Source: Pseudoroseicyclus_A sp041714655
GTDB lineage: Bacteria > Pseudomonadota > Alphaproteobacteria > Rhodobacterales > Rhodobacteraceae
Direction: 5' to 3'
Length of the DNA: 64,000 bases
Assembly: GCF_041714655.1 (NCBI RefSeq)
Contig: NZ_CP168219.1
Span: 2,356,001-2,420,000, forward strand
This document shows, one piece after another, positions 25,505 through 33,733 of this stretch. A model generated the notes under the pieces. The model had not been told where the DNA came from. It saw only the letters and a program-made list of their open reading frames with translations, and did not search any database. How positions within the stretch are numbered: the stretch's first letter is position 1; each line of letters starts with the position of its first letter. Position numbers and translations under genes: made by a program.

Positions 25505-26002
25505 ATGATCTTCACCGAACCGCGCGACCCGCGTTTCATGCGCCGCCACCGGGGCGGCAGCCTCACCGAGGCAGACCACCGGCTCCTCGCGCTCTGGGCG
25601 GCGGCCTGCGCGGAGCATGTTCTGCCGCTCTATGAGGCGGAGCATCCGGGCGACCGCCGGCCGCGCGAAGCCGTCGCCCTCGCCCGCGCCTGGGCCCGGG
25701 GCGAGATCGGGGCGCGCGCCGCCATGGCGGCCGGCCAGGGCCGGGCGGCGGCGCGGGAGGTGGGCGGCGCGCCGAAGTTCGTGGCGCTGGCGGCGGCGCA
25801 GGCGGTGGCCGTCGCCCATGTCGCCCAGCACGAGCTCGGCGCCGCGGCCTATGCAATCCGGGCGCGGGAGGCGGCGGAGGGGGCGGCGGCGGCGCGCGCC
25901 GAGCGCGACTGGCAGCGGGCAGAGCTGCCCGAGCCGATCCGGGCGCTGGTGCTGGACGACCAGCGCCTGCGCAACCATGCCTGCTGGGGCGTCTTCGGCT
26001 GA
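25505..26002 (+). CDS. Imm5-like putative immunity-family protein
   Basis: This 165-residue soluble, Ala-rich helical protein contains LLALWAAACAEHVLPLYE, HPGDRRPREAVALARAWARGE and a middle helix with repeated AA-x-A-x-AV-x-HV. This layout matches, from memory, the Imm5-type proteins annotated as putative immunity proteins in polymorphic toxin loci. No toxin gene is next to it, so it may be an orphan or a repurposed family member. Neighbouring genes read the same way upstream (methyltransferase) and the opposite way downstream. Confidence 0.65.
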   Translation: MIFTEPRDPRFMRRHRGGSLTEADHRLLALWAAACAEHVLPLYEAEHPGDRRPREAVALARAWARGEIGARAAMAAGQGRAAAREVGGAPKFVALAAAQAVAVAHVAQHELGAAAYAIRAREAAEGAAAARAERDWQRAELPEPIRALVLDDQRLRNHACWGVFG

Positions 26003-26031
26003 GCCGCGCGGCGCTGGCCCGGAGTGATGCG

Positions 26032-26346
26032 TCAGCGCTCCACATGCGCCTTCAGGCGCCCCAGCGCCGCGTCCCATCGCTCGCCGACCGCCTGCAGGAA
26101 GGCCTCCGCCTCCGCCACGCGCGCGGGCTCCAGCCGGTAGAGCACCTGCCGCCCCTCGCGCGACGCCGAGACCACGCCGCCCTCGGCCAGCACCGCGAGA
26201 TGCTTCGACACCGCCTGCCGGCTCATCGGCAGCCCTTCCGCGAGGCTGCCGACCGCCAGCGCCTCCGCCCCCCTCAGCCGCTCGACGAGGGCGAGCCGCG
26301 TCGGGTCGCCGAGGGCGGCGAAGGTCGCCGCCAGCTCAAGCGACAT
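26032..26346 (-). CDS. ArsR-family transcriptional repressor
   Basis: The 104-residue protein is a winged-helix regulator with the ArsR opening LAATFAALGDPTRLALVERL and the recognition helix MSRQAVSKHLAVLAEGG, followed by the GRQVLYRLEP wing. It has no obvious metal-binding Cys pair, which is usual for the ArsR members paired with SRPBCC proteins. The ATG at 26346 lies inside the 3' end of the SRPBCC gene; an in-frame ATG at 26358 is an alternative. It is co-transcribed with the SRPBCC gene and probably represses it. Confidence 0.88.
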   Translation of the reverse strand: MSLELAATFAALGDPTRLALVERLRGAEALAVGSLAEGLPMSRQAVSKHLAVLAEGGVVSASREGRQVLYRLEPARVAEAEAFLQAVGERWDAALGRLKAHVER

Positions 26347-26785
26347 GGGGCTCGACATGCGCCTTGATGCGGGCGCACTGGATCTCCCAGCCCGTCGCAT
26401 TGTCCTTGAGCCGCCGGGCGCGCTCGCCCTCTGGCACCGCGTCGAAGCCGCTTTCGGTGACGGTGAGCCGCGTGCCCGCCCCCTCCGGCGCCAGCGTGAA
26501 GGTGACGAGCGTGGTCTCCTCCAGCGCGCCCTCCGGCGCCGCCTCCGCCCAGGGCCAGCGGAAGGAGAAGCGCTCCGGCGCCACCATCTCTTCCACCTGC
26601 AGCCAGAACGGCGTGCCCTCGTGGCCGGGCTCGGTGATCTCGCCGCTCACCAGCGCGCCGGTGGCGAAGGCGCCTTTGAGGCGGCAGTTGAACCAACGCC
26701 CGTATTCTCCGGCATCGCTGATCGCCGCCCAGACGCGGGCGGGGGGCGCGTCGATGAAGATGTCCCGCGTGATGCTATCGCTCAT
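26336..26785 (-). CDS. SRPBCC (AHSA1-like) ligand-binding protein
   Basis: The 149-residue protein has the START-fold AHSA1 pattern: IFIDAPPARVWAAISDAGEYGRWF at the N-terminus, PFWLQVEEMVAPERFSFRW in the middle, and TLVTFTLAPEGAGTRLTVTESGF near the end. Such proteins bind hydrophobic ligands and are often encoded with an ArsR regulator, as here. The ATG at 26785 is set by AGGAGG 8-9 bases upstream. Its 3' end overlaps the ArsR gene. Confidence 0.88.
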   Translation of the reverse strand: MSDSITRDIFIDAPPARVWAAISDAGEYGRWFNCRLKGAFATGALVSGEITEPGHEGTPFWLQVEEMVAPERFSFRWPWAEAAPEGALEETTLVTFTLAPEGAGTRLTVTESGFDAVPEGERARRLKDNATGWEIQCARIKAHVEPHVA

Positions 26786-26790
26786 GTTCC

Positions 26791-26851
26791 GCAACCTCCT
26801 GGTTGCGCAACCGCTGACAGATCATCGCCCATCATGCAACCCATTCGTTGC
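26791..26851. promoter_or_regulatory. GCAAC/GTTGC operator cluster of the ArsR-SRPBCC operon
   Basis: Upstream of the SRPBCC start lie three overlapping or nearby inverted repeats: GCAACC-TCCT-GGTTGC (26791-26806), GGTTGCGCAACC (26801-26812) and GCAAC-N6-GTTGC (26836-26851). The first spans the ribosome site. This spacing fits an autoregulated ArsR-type operator. Confidence 0.65.
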
Positions 26852-26923
26852 GGATCACGCCCCCTTTCGCCCGCCCGGCCCGAGGTCTAGGCTCGCGGGA
26901 GACCTGCCAGACCAGAGGATCCC

Positions 26924-28234
26924 ATGCCCGATACCGCCCGCGCCCCGAATGATCTCGACAGCTTCTGGATGCCCTTCACGCCCAGCCGGACGTTCAAGGA
27001 GAACCCGCGGCTGATCACCGGGGCCAAGGGCATCCACTATACCGACGTCTCCGGCCATCAGATGATCGACGGCACCGGCGGCCTCTGGTGCTGCAACGCC
27101 GGCCATGGCCATCCGGGGATCACAAAGGCGATCCAGGAGCAGGCGGCGACGCTCGACTACGTCCACACCTTCAACCAGGGCCACCCGATCGCCTTCGAGG
27201 CGGCCAGCCGCGTCGTGGCGCTGGCGCCCGGGTTCGACCATATCTTCTTCACCAATTCCGGCTCCGAGGCCGTCGATACGGCGATGAAGATCGCGCTCGC
27301 CTATCACCGCGCCCGCGGCGAGGCAGGGCGGCGCATCCTGGTGGCGCGCGAGAAGGCCTATCACGGCATCAACATCGGCGGCACCTCGCTCGCCGGCCTG
27401 CCGCTCAACAAGGCGCAGTTCGGCCTCCTCTACCCGCATGTCGCGCATATGCGGAACACCGGCACGGAGGAGAACCGCTTCTCGCGCGGCCAGCCGGAGA
27501 GCGGCGCCGACCGGGCCGAGGACCTCCAGCGGCTCTGCGACCTCCATGGCGGGCAGAACATCGCCGCCGTCTTCGTCGAGCCGGTTGTCGGCGCCGGCGG
27601 CGTCTTCCCGCCGCCGAAGGGCTATCTGGAGCGGCTGCGCGAGATCTGCGACGCGCATGGCATCCTGCTGATCTTCGACGAGGTCATCACCGGCTTCGGG
27701 CGGACGGGCGAGGCCTTCGCCTATCAGAGCTTCGGCGTGACGCCGGATCTCATCACCTGCGCCAAGGGCATCACCAACGCGACCGTGCCCATGGGCGGCG
27801 TCCTGGTGCCGGCGCGGATCCGCGAGGCTTTCCTGCAGGGGCCGGCGGCCATGCCGGACCTCTTCCACGGCTACACCTATTCGGGCCACCCGCTCGCCTC
27901 CGCCGCCGCCATCGCCACGATGGACGCCTATCGCGACGGGCAGATCTTCGAGAATGCCAAGGCCATGGCGCCGGTCTGGGAGGACATGCTGCACGGACTG
28001 GCCGACCTGCCGGGCGTCAGGGACATCCGCAACTACGGCATCCTCGGCGCGGTGGAGCTGGAGCCGGAGGGCGACGTCGGCGCCGCCGGCAAGGCCGCCC
28101 ATGCGGCGCTCTGGGAGGCGGGGCTGATCATCCGCCCCGTCGGCGACAGCTGCGCCATGTCGCCGCCGCTGATCGTGACGGAGGACGACATCGGCCGGAT
28201 CGGCGAGCTCTGGCGGGCCTATCTGACGCGGTGA
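26924..28234 (+). CDS. Class III omega-aminotransferase (beta-alanine--pyruvate type)
   Basis: This 436-residue PLP enzyme transfers the terminal amino group of beta-alanine or similar amines to pyruvate. It contains FWMPFTPSRTFKENPRLI, the GGLWCCNAGHGHP loop, HIFFTNSGSEAVDTAMK, AVFVEPVVGAGGVFPPP, LLIFDEVITGFGRTGE and the PLP-lysine motif LITCAKGITNATVPMGG. These match beta-alanine--pyruvate transaminases more than ornithine or GABA aminotransferases. It stands alone; the palindromic repeat pair follows it. Confidence 0.9.
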   Translation: MPDTARAPNDLDSFWMPFTPSRTFKENPRLITGAKGIHYTDVSGHQMIDGTGGLWCCNAGHGHPGITKAIQEQAATLDYVHTFNQGHPIAFEAASRVVALAPGFDHIFFTNSGSEAVDTAMKIALAYHRARGEAGRRILVAREKAYHGINIGGTSLAGLPLNKAQFGLLYPHVAHMRNTGTEENRFSRGQPESGADRAEDLQRLCDLHGGQNIAAVFVEPVVGAGGVFPPPKGYLERLREICDAHGILLIFDEVITGFGRTGEAFAYQSFGVTPDLITCAKGITNATVPMGGVLVPARIREAFLQGPAAMPDLFHGYTYSGHPLASAAAIATMDAYRDGQIFENAKAMAPVWEDMLHGLADLPGVRDIRNYGILGAVELEPEGDVGAAGKAAHAALWEAGLIIRPVGDSCAMSPPLIVTEDDIGRIGELWRAYLTR

Positions 28235-28300
28235 GGGGGGCTTCGCGGCCCTGGGGTGGGTTGTTGCCCACCATGAACCGGGCGCGACCCGCCCGTCAGA

Positions 28301-28543
28301 CGTAGGGTGGGTTTGTAACCCACCTTCCCCCTCGCAACCGCGCGCAACCGTGCCGCGAAGGGCGAGCGCCGGCCCGGGGGTTGGCGCTCCGACGCTTCCG
28401 CATCGCACTTTATGGTGCCGCCACATCCTCGCTCGAAGCGATGCGCAACCCCTCGGGAGCGCCGGCCCGCGGGACGGGCCGGCGCTCGCCCTGCGCCTGC
28501 GGCGCGTACCGGGCAGGTACTCTGAACGACCGGCGGACCCAAG
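28301..28543 (+). repeat. Palindromic repeat element, copy C1
   Basis: It opens with GTAGGGTGGGTTTGTAACCC, continues CTTCCCCCTCGCAACCG, then arm GGGCGAGCGCCGGCCCGG, core CATCGCACTTTATGGTGCCG, and the returning arm CGGGACGGGCCGGCGCTCGC ending in the gcgcc(t)g(c)cggcgcgtaccgggc tail. It is followed immediately by a second copy in the same orientation. Confidence 0.85.
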
Positions 28544-28755
28544 CGTAGGGTGGGTTTGTAACCCACCTTCCCCCTCGCAACCGTGCCGCGCAGGGCGAGC
28601 GCGGGCCCGGGGGGTGGCGCTCCGAGGCTTCCGCATCGCACTTTATGGTGCCGCCACATCCCCGCTCGAAGCGACGCGCTTCCCCCACCGGAGCGCCAGC
28701 CCGCGGGACGGGCCGGCGCTCGCCCTGCGCCGTGCCGGCGCGTGCCGGGCGGGGG
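28544..28755 (+). repeat. Palindromic repeat element, copy C2
   Basis: This is a direct tandem copy of the preceding element: the same GTAGGGTGGGTTTGTAACCC start, the same CTTCCCCCTCGCAACCG linker (with a short internal deletion), core CATCGCACTTTATGGTGCCG, and arms GAGCGCCAGCCCGCGGGACG / GGCCGGCGCTCGCCCTGCGC. Differences between the copies are scattered, so the duplication is not brand new. Confidence 0.85.
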
Positions 28756-28877
28756 AACAGCACACACGTTGGATTGTGGCCGAGTTCGGCGTTCCGCACG
28801 AACCCGACCGCCCCCTCCCCTCTGGACCCGCCCGCGCCGTTGCCCCATCACTGGCCCGATCCACAAGGAGCCGCCCG

Positions 28878-30059
28878 ATGATCCCCAAGCGTGACGCCTT
28901 TCTCCTGCCCGAGGGCCAGGCCTATCTCGACGGCAATTCCCTCGGTCCCCTGCCCGCCCATGCCCCCGCCCGGATGGAGGAGGTCATGCGCCGCGAATGG
29001 GGCGAGATGGCGATCACCGGCTGGAACCGCGCCGGCTGGATCTCGCTCCCCGAGCGGCTGGGGGACCGGATCGCGCCGCTGATCGGCGCCGGGCCGGGCG
29101 AGGTGATTGTCGGCGAGACGCTCTCCATCCGGCTCTGGCAGGCGCTGGCGGCGGCGCTGAAGCTCACGGACCGCAAGGTGGTGCTGACCGACAGCGGCAA
29201 CTTCCCCTCCGACCTCTACATGGCCGAGGGGCTGCTGGCCCAGCTCGGCCAGGGGCACGAGCTGCGCGTCGTGGCGCCGGAGGAGGTGGCAGGCGCGCTT
29301 ACCCCCGAGGTCGGAATCCTCATGCTCACCGAGGTCGACTACCGCTCCGGCCGGCGGCACGACATGGCGGCGCTGACCGCCGCCGCCCATGAGGCCGGGG
29401 CGCTAGCGCTCTGGGACCTCGCCCATTCCGCCGGGGCGGTGGACGTGGACCTCAAGAGCGCCGACGCCGATTTCGCCGTCGGCTGCACCTACAAGTACCT
29501 GAACGGCGGCCCCGGGGCGCCGGCCTTCCTCTGGGCGGCGCCGCGCTTCGCCGGGCGGCTCCACAACGCCCTGCCCGGCTGGCTCGGCCATGCGAAACCC
29601 TTCGACTTCGACCTCGGCTACGCGCCTGCCGCCGGCATCCGCGGCATGAGGGTCGGCACGCCCTCGATCCTCGCCATGGCGGCGCTCGATGCCGCGCTCG
29701 ATGTCTGGGAGGGGGTGGACATGGGGCAGATCCGCGCCGCCTCCATCGCCCTCTCCGAGCGCTTCATCGCGGGGGTGGAGGCCGCCTGCCCCGAGCTCGC
29801 CCTCGCCTCCCCCCGCGACCCGGCCCTTCGCGGCAGCCAGGTGAGCTTCCGCCACCCCGAGAGCTACGCCATCTGCCAGGCGCTGATCGCGCGGGGCGTC
29901 GTCGGCGATTTCCGCGCGCCCGATCTCGTGCGCTTCGGCATCACGCCGCTCTATATCGGCGAGGAAGAGATCGACCGCGCCACCGAGACCCTCCGCGAGG
30001 TAATGGCGGGGCGGCTCTGGGAGGACCCGGCCTATGCCGCCCGCCAGGCGGTAACCTGA
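28878..30059 (+). CDS. kynU: Kynureninase
   Basis: Kynureninase cleaves L-kynurenine to anthranilate and alanine with PLP. The sequence has YLDGNSLGPLP near the N-terminus, DSGNFPSDLYMAEGLL, LTEVDYRSGRRHDM, LWDLAHSAGAVDVDL and the PLP-lysine motif CTYKYLNGGPGAPAFLW, plus RGSQVSFRHPE and FGITPLYIGEEE near the end. The ATG at 28878 is preceded by AAGGAG. At 393 residues it is the normal size. No kynA or kynB gene is in the window, so the rest of the tryptophan pathway lies elsewhere. Confidence 0.95.
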   Translation: MIPKRDAFLLPEGQAYLDGNSLGPLPAHAPARMEEVMRREWGEMAITGWNRAGWISLPERLGDRIAPLIGAGPGEVIVGETLSIRLWQALAAALKLTDRKVVLTDSGNFPSDLYMAEGLLAQLGQGHELRVVAPEEVAGALTPEVGILMLTEVDYRSGRRHDMAALTAAAHEAGALALWDLAHSAGAVDVDLKSADADFAVGCTYKYLNGGPGAPAFLWAAPRFAGRLHNALPGWLGHAKPFDFDLGYAPAAGIRGMRVGTPSILAMAALDAALDVWEGVDMGQIRAASIALSERFIAGVEAACPELALASPRDPALRGSQVSFRHPESYAICQALIARGVVGDFRAPDLVRFGITPLYIGEEEIDRATETLREVMAGRLWEDPAYAARQAVT

Positions 30060-30134
30060 CCGGCCGGCCCTTCAGGCTTCCCTAACCCTTTTCCGTCATG
30101 ACATCCGGTGGGTGTTGGAAAAGGGGGGCGGGCC

Positions 30135-30710
30135 ATGACCGCCAGGGAACCGGGTCCCGGATCGGGGCCGAAGGGCTGGCCGGCGGCGCCGGAGCCGCCG
30201 GAGCTGCATGTCCTTAGGATGGAGCGTCTGACCTTCCGGCAGGCTCTGGCGGGGGACCTGCCGCTCCTCCAGGCGATCCGCGCCGCGGCCTTCGCGCCGG
30301 TCTTCGCCAGCTTCCGCGCCCTCACCGGAGAGACCGTCGCCGCCCTGGCGCTGGCCAGGGCCGAGACCGACCAGGCCGGCGAACTCGCCCGCCTCGCCAG
30401 CCCGGCGAGCCCCGAGCAGCTCTATGTGGCGCGGCTGGGCTCGGCCACCATCGGCTTCGTGACCTTGATCACCGACCCCGGGACGCGGATCGGCGAGATC
30501 GGCCTCAACGCCATCGACCCGGCACATGCCGGGCGCGGGCTCGGGACGATGATGTATCGCTGGGCGCTGGCGGAGCTGCGGGCGCGCGGCATGGCCGTCG
30601 CCACCGTCGGCACGGGCGGAGACCCGAGCCATGCCGCCGCCCGCCGCGCCTATGAGAAGGCCGGCTTCGGCCCGCAGCTTCCGGCGATCTGGTACTACGC
30701 GGCGCTCTAG
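30135..30710 (+). CDS. GNAT-family N-acetyltransferase
   Basis: The 191-residue protein has the acetyl-CoA loop AHAGRGLGTMMYRWAL (Q/R-x-x-G-x-G/A form) and the C-terminal ARRAYEKAGFGPQLPAIWYY typical of the superfamily. The first 28 residues are Pro/Gly-rich and probably disordered; an in-frame ATG at 30219 could be the real start of the fold. Acceptor unknown. It lies 75 bases behind kynU and may be co-transcribed. Confidence 0.8.
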   Translation: MTAREPGPGSGPKGWPAAPEPPELHVLRMERLTFRQALAGDLPLLQAIRAAAFAPVFASFRALTGETVAALALARAETDQAGELARLASPASPEQLYVARLGSATIGFVTLITDPGTRIGEIGLNAIDPAHAGRGLGTMMYRWALAELRARGMAVATVGTGGDPSHAAARRAYEKAGFGPQLPAIWYYAAL

Positions 30711-30713
30711 CGC

Positions 30714-31400
30714 TCAGGCCAGCCAGCTCCGGTAGTCGGAGACGAGAAGATGCCGGGGCGGCTCGTCTTCCTCGATCTCGGCGAAGCGGCCGATGGGTTC
30801 GCGGAAGATGTTGTCGGTCTCGTCGTCATTGACAGTGGAGACCTCGCCGATCAGCACATCGCCCCCCTCGCCCCAGAAGGCATGCCAGTCGCCGGGCATG
30901 AGCGTGACGCTCTCGCCGGGGGCGAGGCGGAGCCGCTCGCCGGGCGCGAAGTCGCGGGCGATGCCGTCGCAGAGCACCCGGCCGCCGGCGCTCTCGTCGA
31001 AGGCGCCCGTGGCGTCGGAGCCGAAGAGCTCGACCACCAGCGTCGCGCCGCCGCGGTTTATGATATCCTCGGCCTTCAGCACATGGGTGTGCATGGGCGA
31101 AAGCTGGTTTTCCTTCGAGATCAGGAGCTTCTCGGCGTAGCACATGCCGGTGCCCTTCTGCAGGTCGGCCAGCCGCCCGTTGCGCAGCGTGAAGAGGAAG
31201 AGCCCCATCTCGTCATAGCGGCCGGCGCCGTAATCGGTGATGTCCCAGCCGCAGCGGGCGTCGATCACATGGGCGGCCTCGGCCTTGCGGGCGCGGAACT
31301 CCTCGGGGCTCCAGCCGGCGAAGGGCGGCAGGATGAAGCCATGGGCGCGGATCATCTCCGCCGCCTCGTCCATGATGCTGTTGATGCGGCTGCGTTTCAT
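30714..31400 (-). CDS. D-lyxose/D-mannose-type sugar isomerase (cupin)
   Basis: The 228-residue protein matches the D-lyxose ketol-isomerase family, Mn-dependent cupin enzymes. The metal-site pattern is in QLSPMHTHVLKAEDIINRGG and in LMPGDWHAFWGEGGDVLIGE, with VNDDETDNIF following. The ATG at 31400 is the start of the conserved part and has GGGAGGCCGAG upstream. The true sugar substrate in this organism is uncertain. Its stop is three bases from the convergent GNAT stop. Confidence 0.85.
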   Translation of the reverse strand: MKRSRINSIMDEAAEMIRAHGFILPPFAGWSPEEFRARKAEAAHVIDARCGWDITDYGAGRYDEMGLFLFTLRNGRLADLQKGTGMCYAEKLLISKENQLSPMHTHVLKAEDIINRGGATLVVELFGSDATGAFDESAGGRVLCDGIARDFAPGERLRLAPGESVTLMPGDWHAFWGEGGDVLIGEVSTVNDDETDNIFREPIGRFAEIEEDEPPRHLLVSDYRSWLA

Positions 31401-31563
31401 CTCGGCCTCCCTCTTTGCGCCAGCGATGCTACATCGGGCCGCGCGTGGCAAGGAGGGCATCCCGGCGGAGGGCCGGCGGGCGTGCCGTCGCAGCGGCGCT
31501 GGGGGAGGGGCAGGAGCTCGTAGAAGGAGCCCCGAGGGGTCGGGCGCCAGCGCCGCCCCCGCC

Positions 31564-32337
31564 TCAGGCGCTCATGCGCAGCGGCTGGCGGCCCCGGGCC
31601 CAGGCGCGGGCGGCCTCGCCGAAGGCCTCGAAGAGCGGACGGGAGACGGGGTCTTCCCCCGCGCGGTACTCTGGGTGCCATTGCACCGAGAGCGTGAAGC
31701 CGGGGGCGCCGTCGATGAAGATCGCCTCGGGCGTCTCGTCCGGGGCGCGCCCGTCGATCACCACCCGCGCCCCGGCCCGGGCGATGCCCTGGCCGTGCAG
31801 CGTGTTGGTCATCACCTCCGTCGCGCCGAAGAGCTTGTGGAAGGGCCCGCCCTCCGAGAGCGTCACCACATGGCGGAGCGCGAATTTCTCCTCGATCGTG
31901 CCATCGGGCGGCATCCGGTGGTTCTCGCGGCCGGGGAGGTCGCGGATCTCGGGGTGGAGCGTGCCGCCCATGGCGACATTCACCTCCTGAAAGCCGCGGC
32001 AAATGCCGAGAAAGGGCTGGCCGCGATCGACGAGCGCCCGGATCAAGGGCAGCGCCACCGCATCGCGGCGCCGGTCGAAGGCGCCATGGGCGGGGGTCTC
32101 GGCCTCGCCGTATTCCTCTGGATGCACGTTGGGGCGGCCGCCGGTGAAGAGAAAGCCGTCGCAGGTCTCGAGCAGGTCCGGCACGCTGACCCAGGCCGGG
32201 TCCGCCGGCACGACCAGGGGCATCCCGCCCGTGACCTGCGCCACCGCCTCGATGTTCATGTTGCCGGCGATCTGCGCCTGATAGCTGTCGTTGATCAGCG
32301 CCGCATTGCCGATGATTCCGATGACCGGCCGTGTCAT
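31564..32337 (-). CDS. Gamma-glutamyl-gamma-aminobutyrate hydrolase family (PuuD-like)
   Basis: This is a class I glutamine-amidotransferase-like hydrolase. The nucleophile elbow is FLGICRGFQEVNVAMGG, and the catalytic His-Glu pair lies in LSVQWHPEYRAG. The N-terminus RPVIGIIGNAALI and the GFLFTGGRPNVHPEEYG segment match PuuD and related peptidase C26 proteins acting on gamma-glutamyl amides. Length (257) is normal. It precedes the sugar-isomerase gene on the same strand by 163 bases. Substrate is a family-level guess. Confidence 0.88.
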   Translation of the reverse strand: MTRPVIGIIGNAALINDSYQAQIAGNMNIEAVAQVTGGMPLVVPADPAWVSVPDLLETCDGFLFTGGRPNVHPEEYGEAETPAHGAFDRRRDAVALPLIRALVDRGQPFLGICRGFQEVNVAMGGTLHPEIRDLPGRENHRMPPDGTIEEKFALRHVVTLSEGGPFHKLFGATEVMTNTLHGQGIARAGARVVIDGRAPDETPEAIFIDGAPGFTLSVQWHPEYRAGEDPVSRPLFEAFGEAARAWARGRQPLRMSA

Positions 32338-32475
32338 GCCTCAGCCTGTTTGCCTGGATCGCATGGGCCGATCATAGGCCGCGGGCGGCCCCGGGAAAAG
32401 GCCCGGGGGCTCCCTGAGGGCCGGCGGCGCCGCGCGGCGGCGCCGATTTGGGCAGCGGGCGGCCCCCAGGCGGCC

Positions 32476-32955
32476 TCAGTTGAGGATCGCGACGCCGAGG
32501 TTCAGTGCCGAGGCGAAGGACACCCAGGCCAAATAGGGCAGGAACAGCCCGGCGTTCAGCCTGTCGCCCGCCCGCCAGCTCGCAGCGATGAACGCCAGGA
32601 TGCAGAGCCACACTAGGGTGATGACCAGCATCGCCGGCCAGAGCAGATGCATCACGAAGAACACCGGCGACCAGAGCCAGTTGAGAAGGAGCTGCGCCCA
32701 CCAGATCTTCATGCGCCGGCTCTGCGGCCGGGATCGCCAGACACGCCAGCCGGCAATCGCGATACAAATGTAGAGGAAGGTCCACGCCGGGCCGAAGAGC
32801 CAGTTGGGCGGCGTGAAGGCGGGCTTGTCGAGCGCGTCATACCAGCTGCCGGGGGCGGTGGCATAGCCGATCAGGCTGCCGGCCCCCAGAACGAGGACGA
32901 GGAAGGCCAGGAGGCTGGCCCAGGGCGGGATGCGGTGTGTGAGGGTCGGGGTCAT
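32476..32955 (-). CDS. tspO: TspO/MBR-family membrane protein
   Basis: TspO proteins are five-helix membrane proteins that bind tetrapyrroles and, in Rhodobacter, affect photosynthesis gene control. The 159-residue protein has five hydrophobic segments. It also has the family pattern WYDALDKPAFTPPNWLFGPAWTFLY, quoted here as DKPAFTPPNW and FGPAWTFLY, followed by WAQLLLNWLWSPVFF. The ATG at 32955 fits the family start although no good ribosome site precedes it. Confidence 0.93.
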   Translation of the reverse strand: MTPTLTHRIPPWASLLAFLVLVLGAGSLIGYATAPGSWYDALDKPAFTPPNWLFGPAWTFLYICIAIAGWRVWRSRPQSRRMKIWWAQLLLNWLWSPVFFVMHLLWPAMLVITLVWLCILAFIAASWRAGDRLNAGLFLPYLAWVSFASALNLGVAILN

Positions 32956-33105
32956 GGGAGGATTACGCCTCAGGGGCGCCTTTGGATCACGCGGGCGGGC
33001 CGCAAAAGCGGAAAGGCCCCGGGCGGCGCGTGGCCGGCCCGAGGCTCTCCTGCCCTCGAGAAGGGCGAAGAGGCCCGCCGGATACCAGCCCGGCAAGCCC
33101 CTCCA

Positions 33106-33134
33106 GGGCGGCGCCTAACACACGCGCGCCGCCC
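33106..33134 (-). terminator. Possible hairpin after the fasciclin gene
   Basis: GGGCGGCGC (33106-33114) pairs with GCGCCGCCC (33126-33134) across an 11-base loop, ten bases beyond the fasciclin stop on the minus strand. No U tract follows, so its efficiency as a terminator is doubtful. Confidence 0.35.
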
Positions 33135-33144
33135 GCCGGCCCGC

Positions 33145-33693
33145 TCACATGGCCGGCATCATGACGGCGTCGATCACGTGGATGACACCATTGGACTGGC
33201 GCACGTCCGCGATCTCGATATTCGCGACGGTGTTGTTCTGGTCCATCAGCTCGAACGCGCCATTCTCGTAGGTGGCGGTCAGGATGCAGGTGCCGAGGGT
33301 CTTGATCTCGTATTCGCCGTCGTCATCCTCGATCATCTCTTCGAGCATGTCGGACATCACCTCGCCGCTGACGACGTGGCAGAGCAGGATGTTGCTGAGC
33401 GTTTCCTGGTTCTCCGGCAGCAGGAGCTCGTCGACCGTGGCCTGGCCGATCGGCGCGAAGGCCTCGTCGGTCGGGGCGAATACGGTGTAGGGGCCCGGGC
33501 CCATCAGCGTCTCGGCGAGGCCGGCGGCCTGCACGAGCCCGACGAGCACGGTGTTGACCGGCGAGTTCATCGCGTTCTCGACGATGTTCATGTCGGCCAT
33601 CATCGGCGCGCCGCCGACCATCGGGTTCTCCTGTGCGGAGACGCCGGTGGCTGCGGTGGCGAGGGCGAGGGCGGTGACTGTGGTGCGGATCAT
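33145..33693 (-). CDS. Secreted fasciclin-domain protein
   Basis: The 182-residue protein has an N-terminal signal peptide (TALALATAATGVSAQE) and one FAS1 domain, with the H1 region GPGPYTVFAPTDEAFAPIG and the H2 region NGVIHVIDAVMMP. FAS1 domains mediate adhesion or carbohydrate contact at the cell surface. The ATG at 33693 has CGGAGG nine bases upstream. It lies close to an RskA-type anti-sigma factor and ECF sigma factor; in actinobacteria, fasciclin genes are targets of the SigK-RskA pair. Confidence 0.93.
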   Translation of the reverse strand: MIRTTVTALALATAATGVSAQENPMVGGAPMMADMNIVENAMNSPVNTVLVGLVQAAGLAETLMGPGPYTVFAPTDEAFAPIGQATVDELLLPENQETLSNILLCHVVSGEVMSDMLEEMIEDDDGEYEIKTLGTCILTATYENGAFELMDQNNTVANIEIADVRQSNGVIHVIDAVMMPAM

Positions 33694-33733
33694 GTGAATT
33701 CCTCCGTTTGCATGTCGCTGCGCTTTGCTGCGA

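Larger units (their letters stand above)
28235..28877. other. 643-bp intergenic region before kynU
   Basis: No gene is supported. Nearly the whole gap consists of two direct copies of the palindromic repeat (28301-28543 and 28544-28755), preceded by a loose GGTGGGTTGTTGCCCACC hairpin at 28254-28272. The last 120 bases before kynU are unique sequence and must hold its promoter, unless a promoter lies within the repeats. Confidence 0.7.

Noticed and set aside
28301..28755. Insertion sequence at the tandem repeat before kynU
   Set aside because: There is no transposase frame and no clear target-site duplication could be read; it is recorded as a repeat only.
30060..30134. Terminator between kynU and the GNAT gene
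   Set aside because: No hairpin of convincing length followed by T residues was found; the genes may be co-transcribed.
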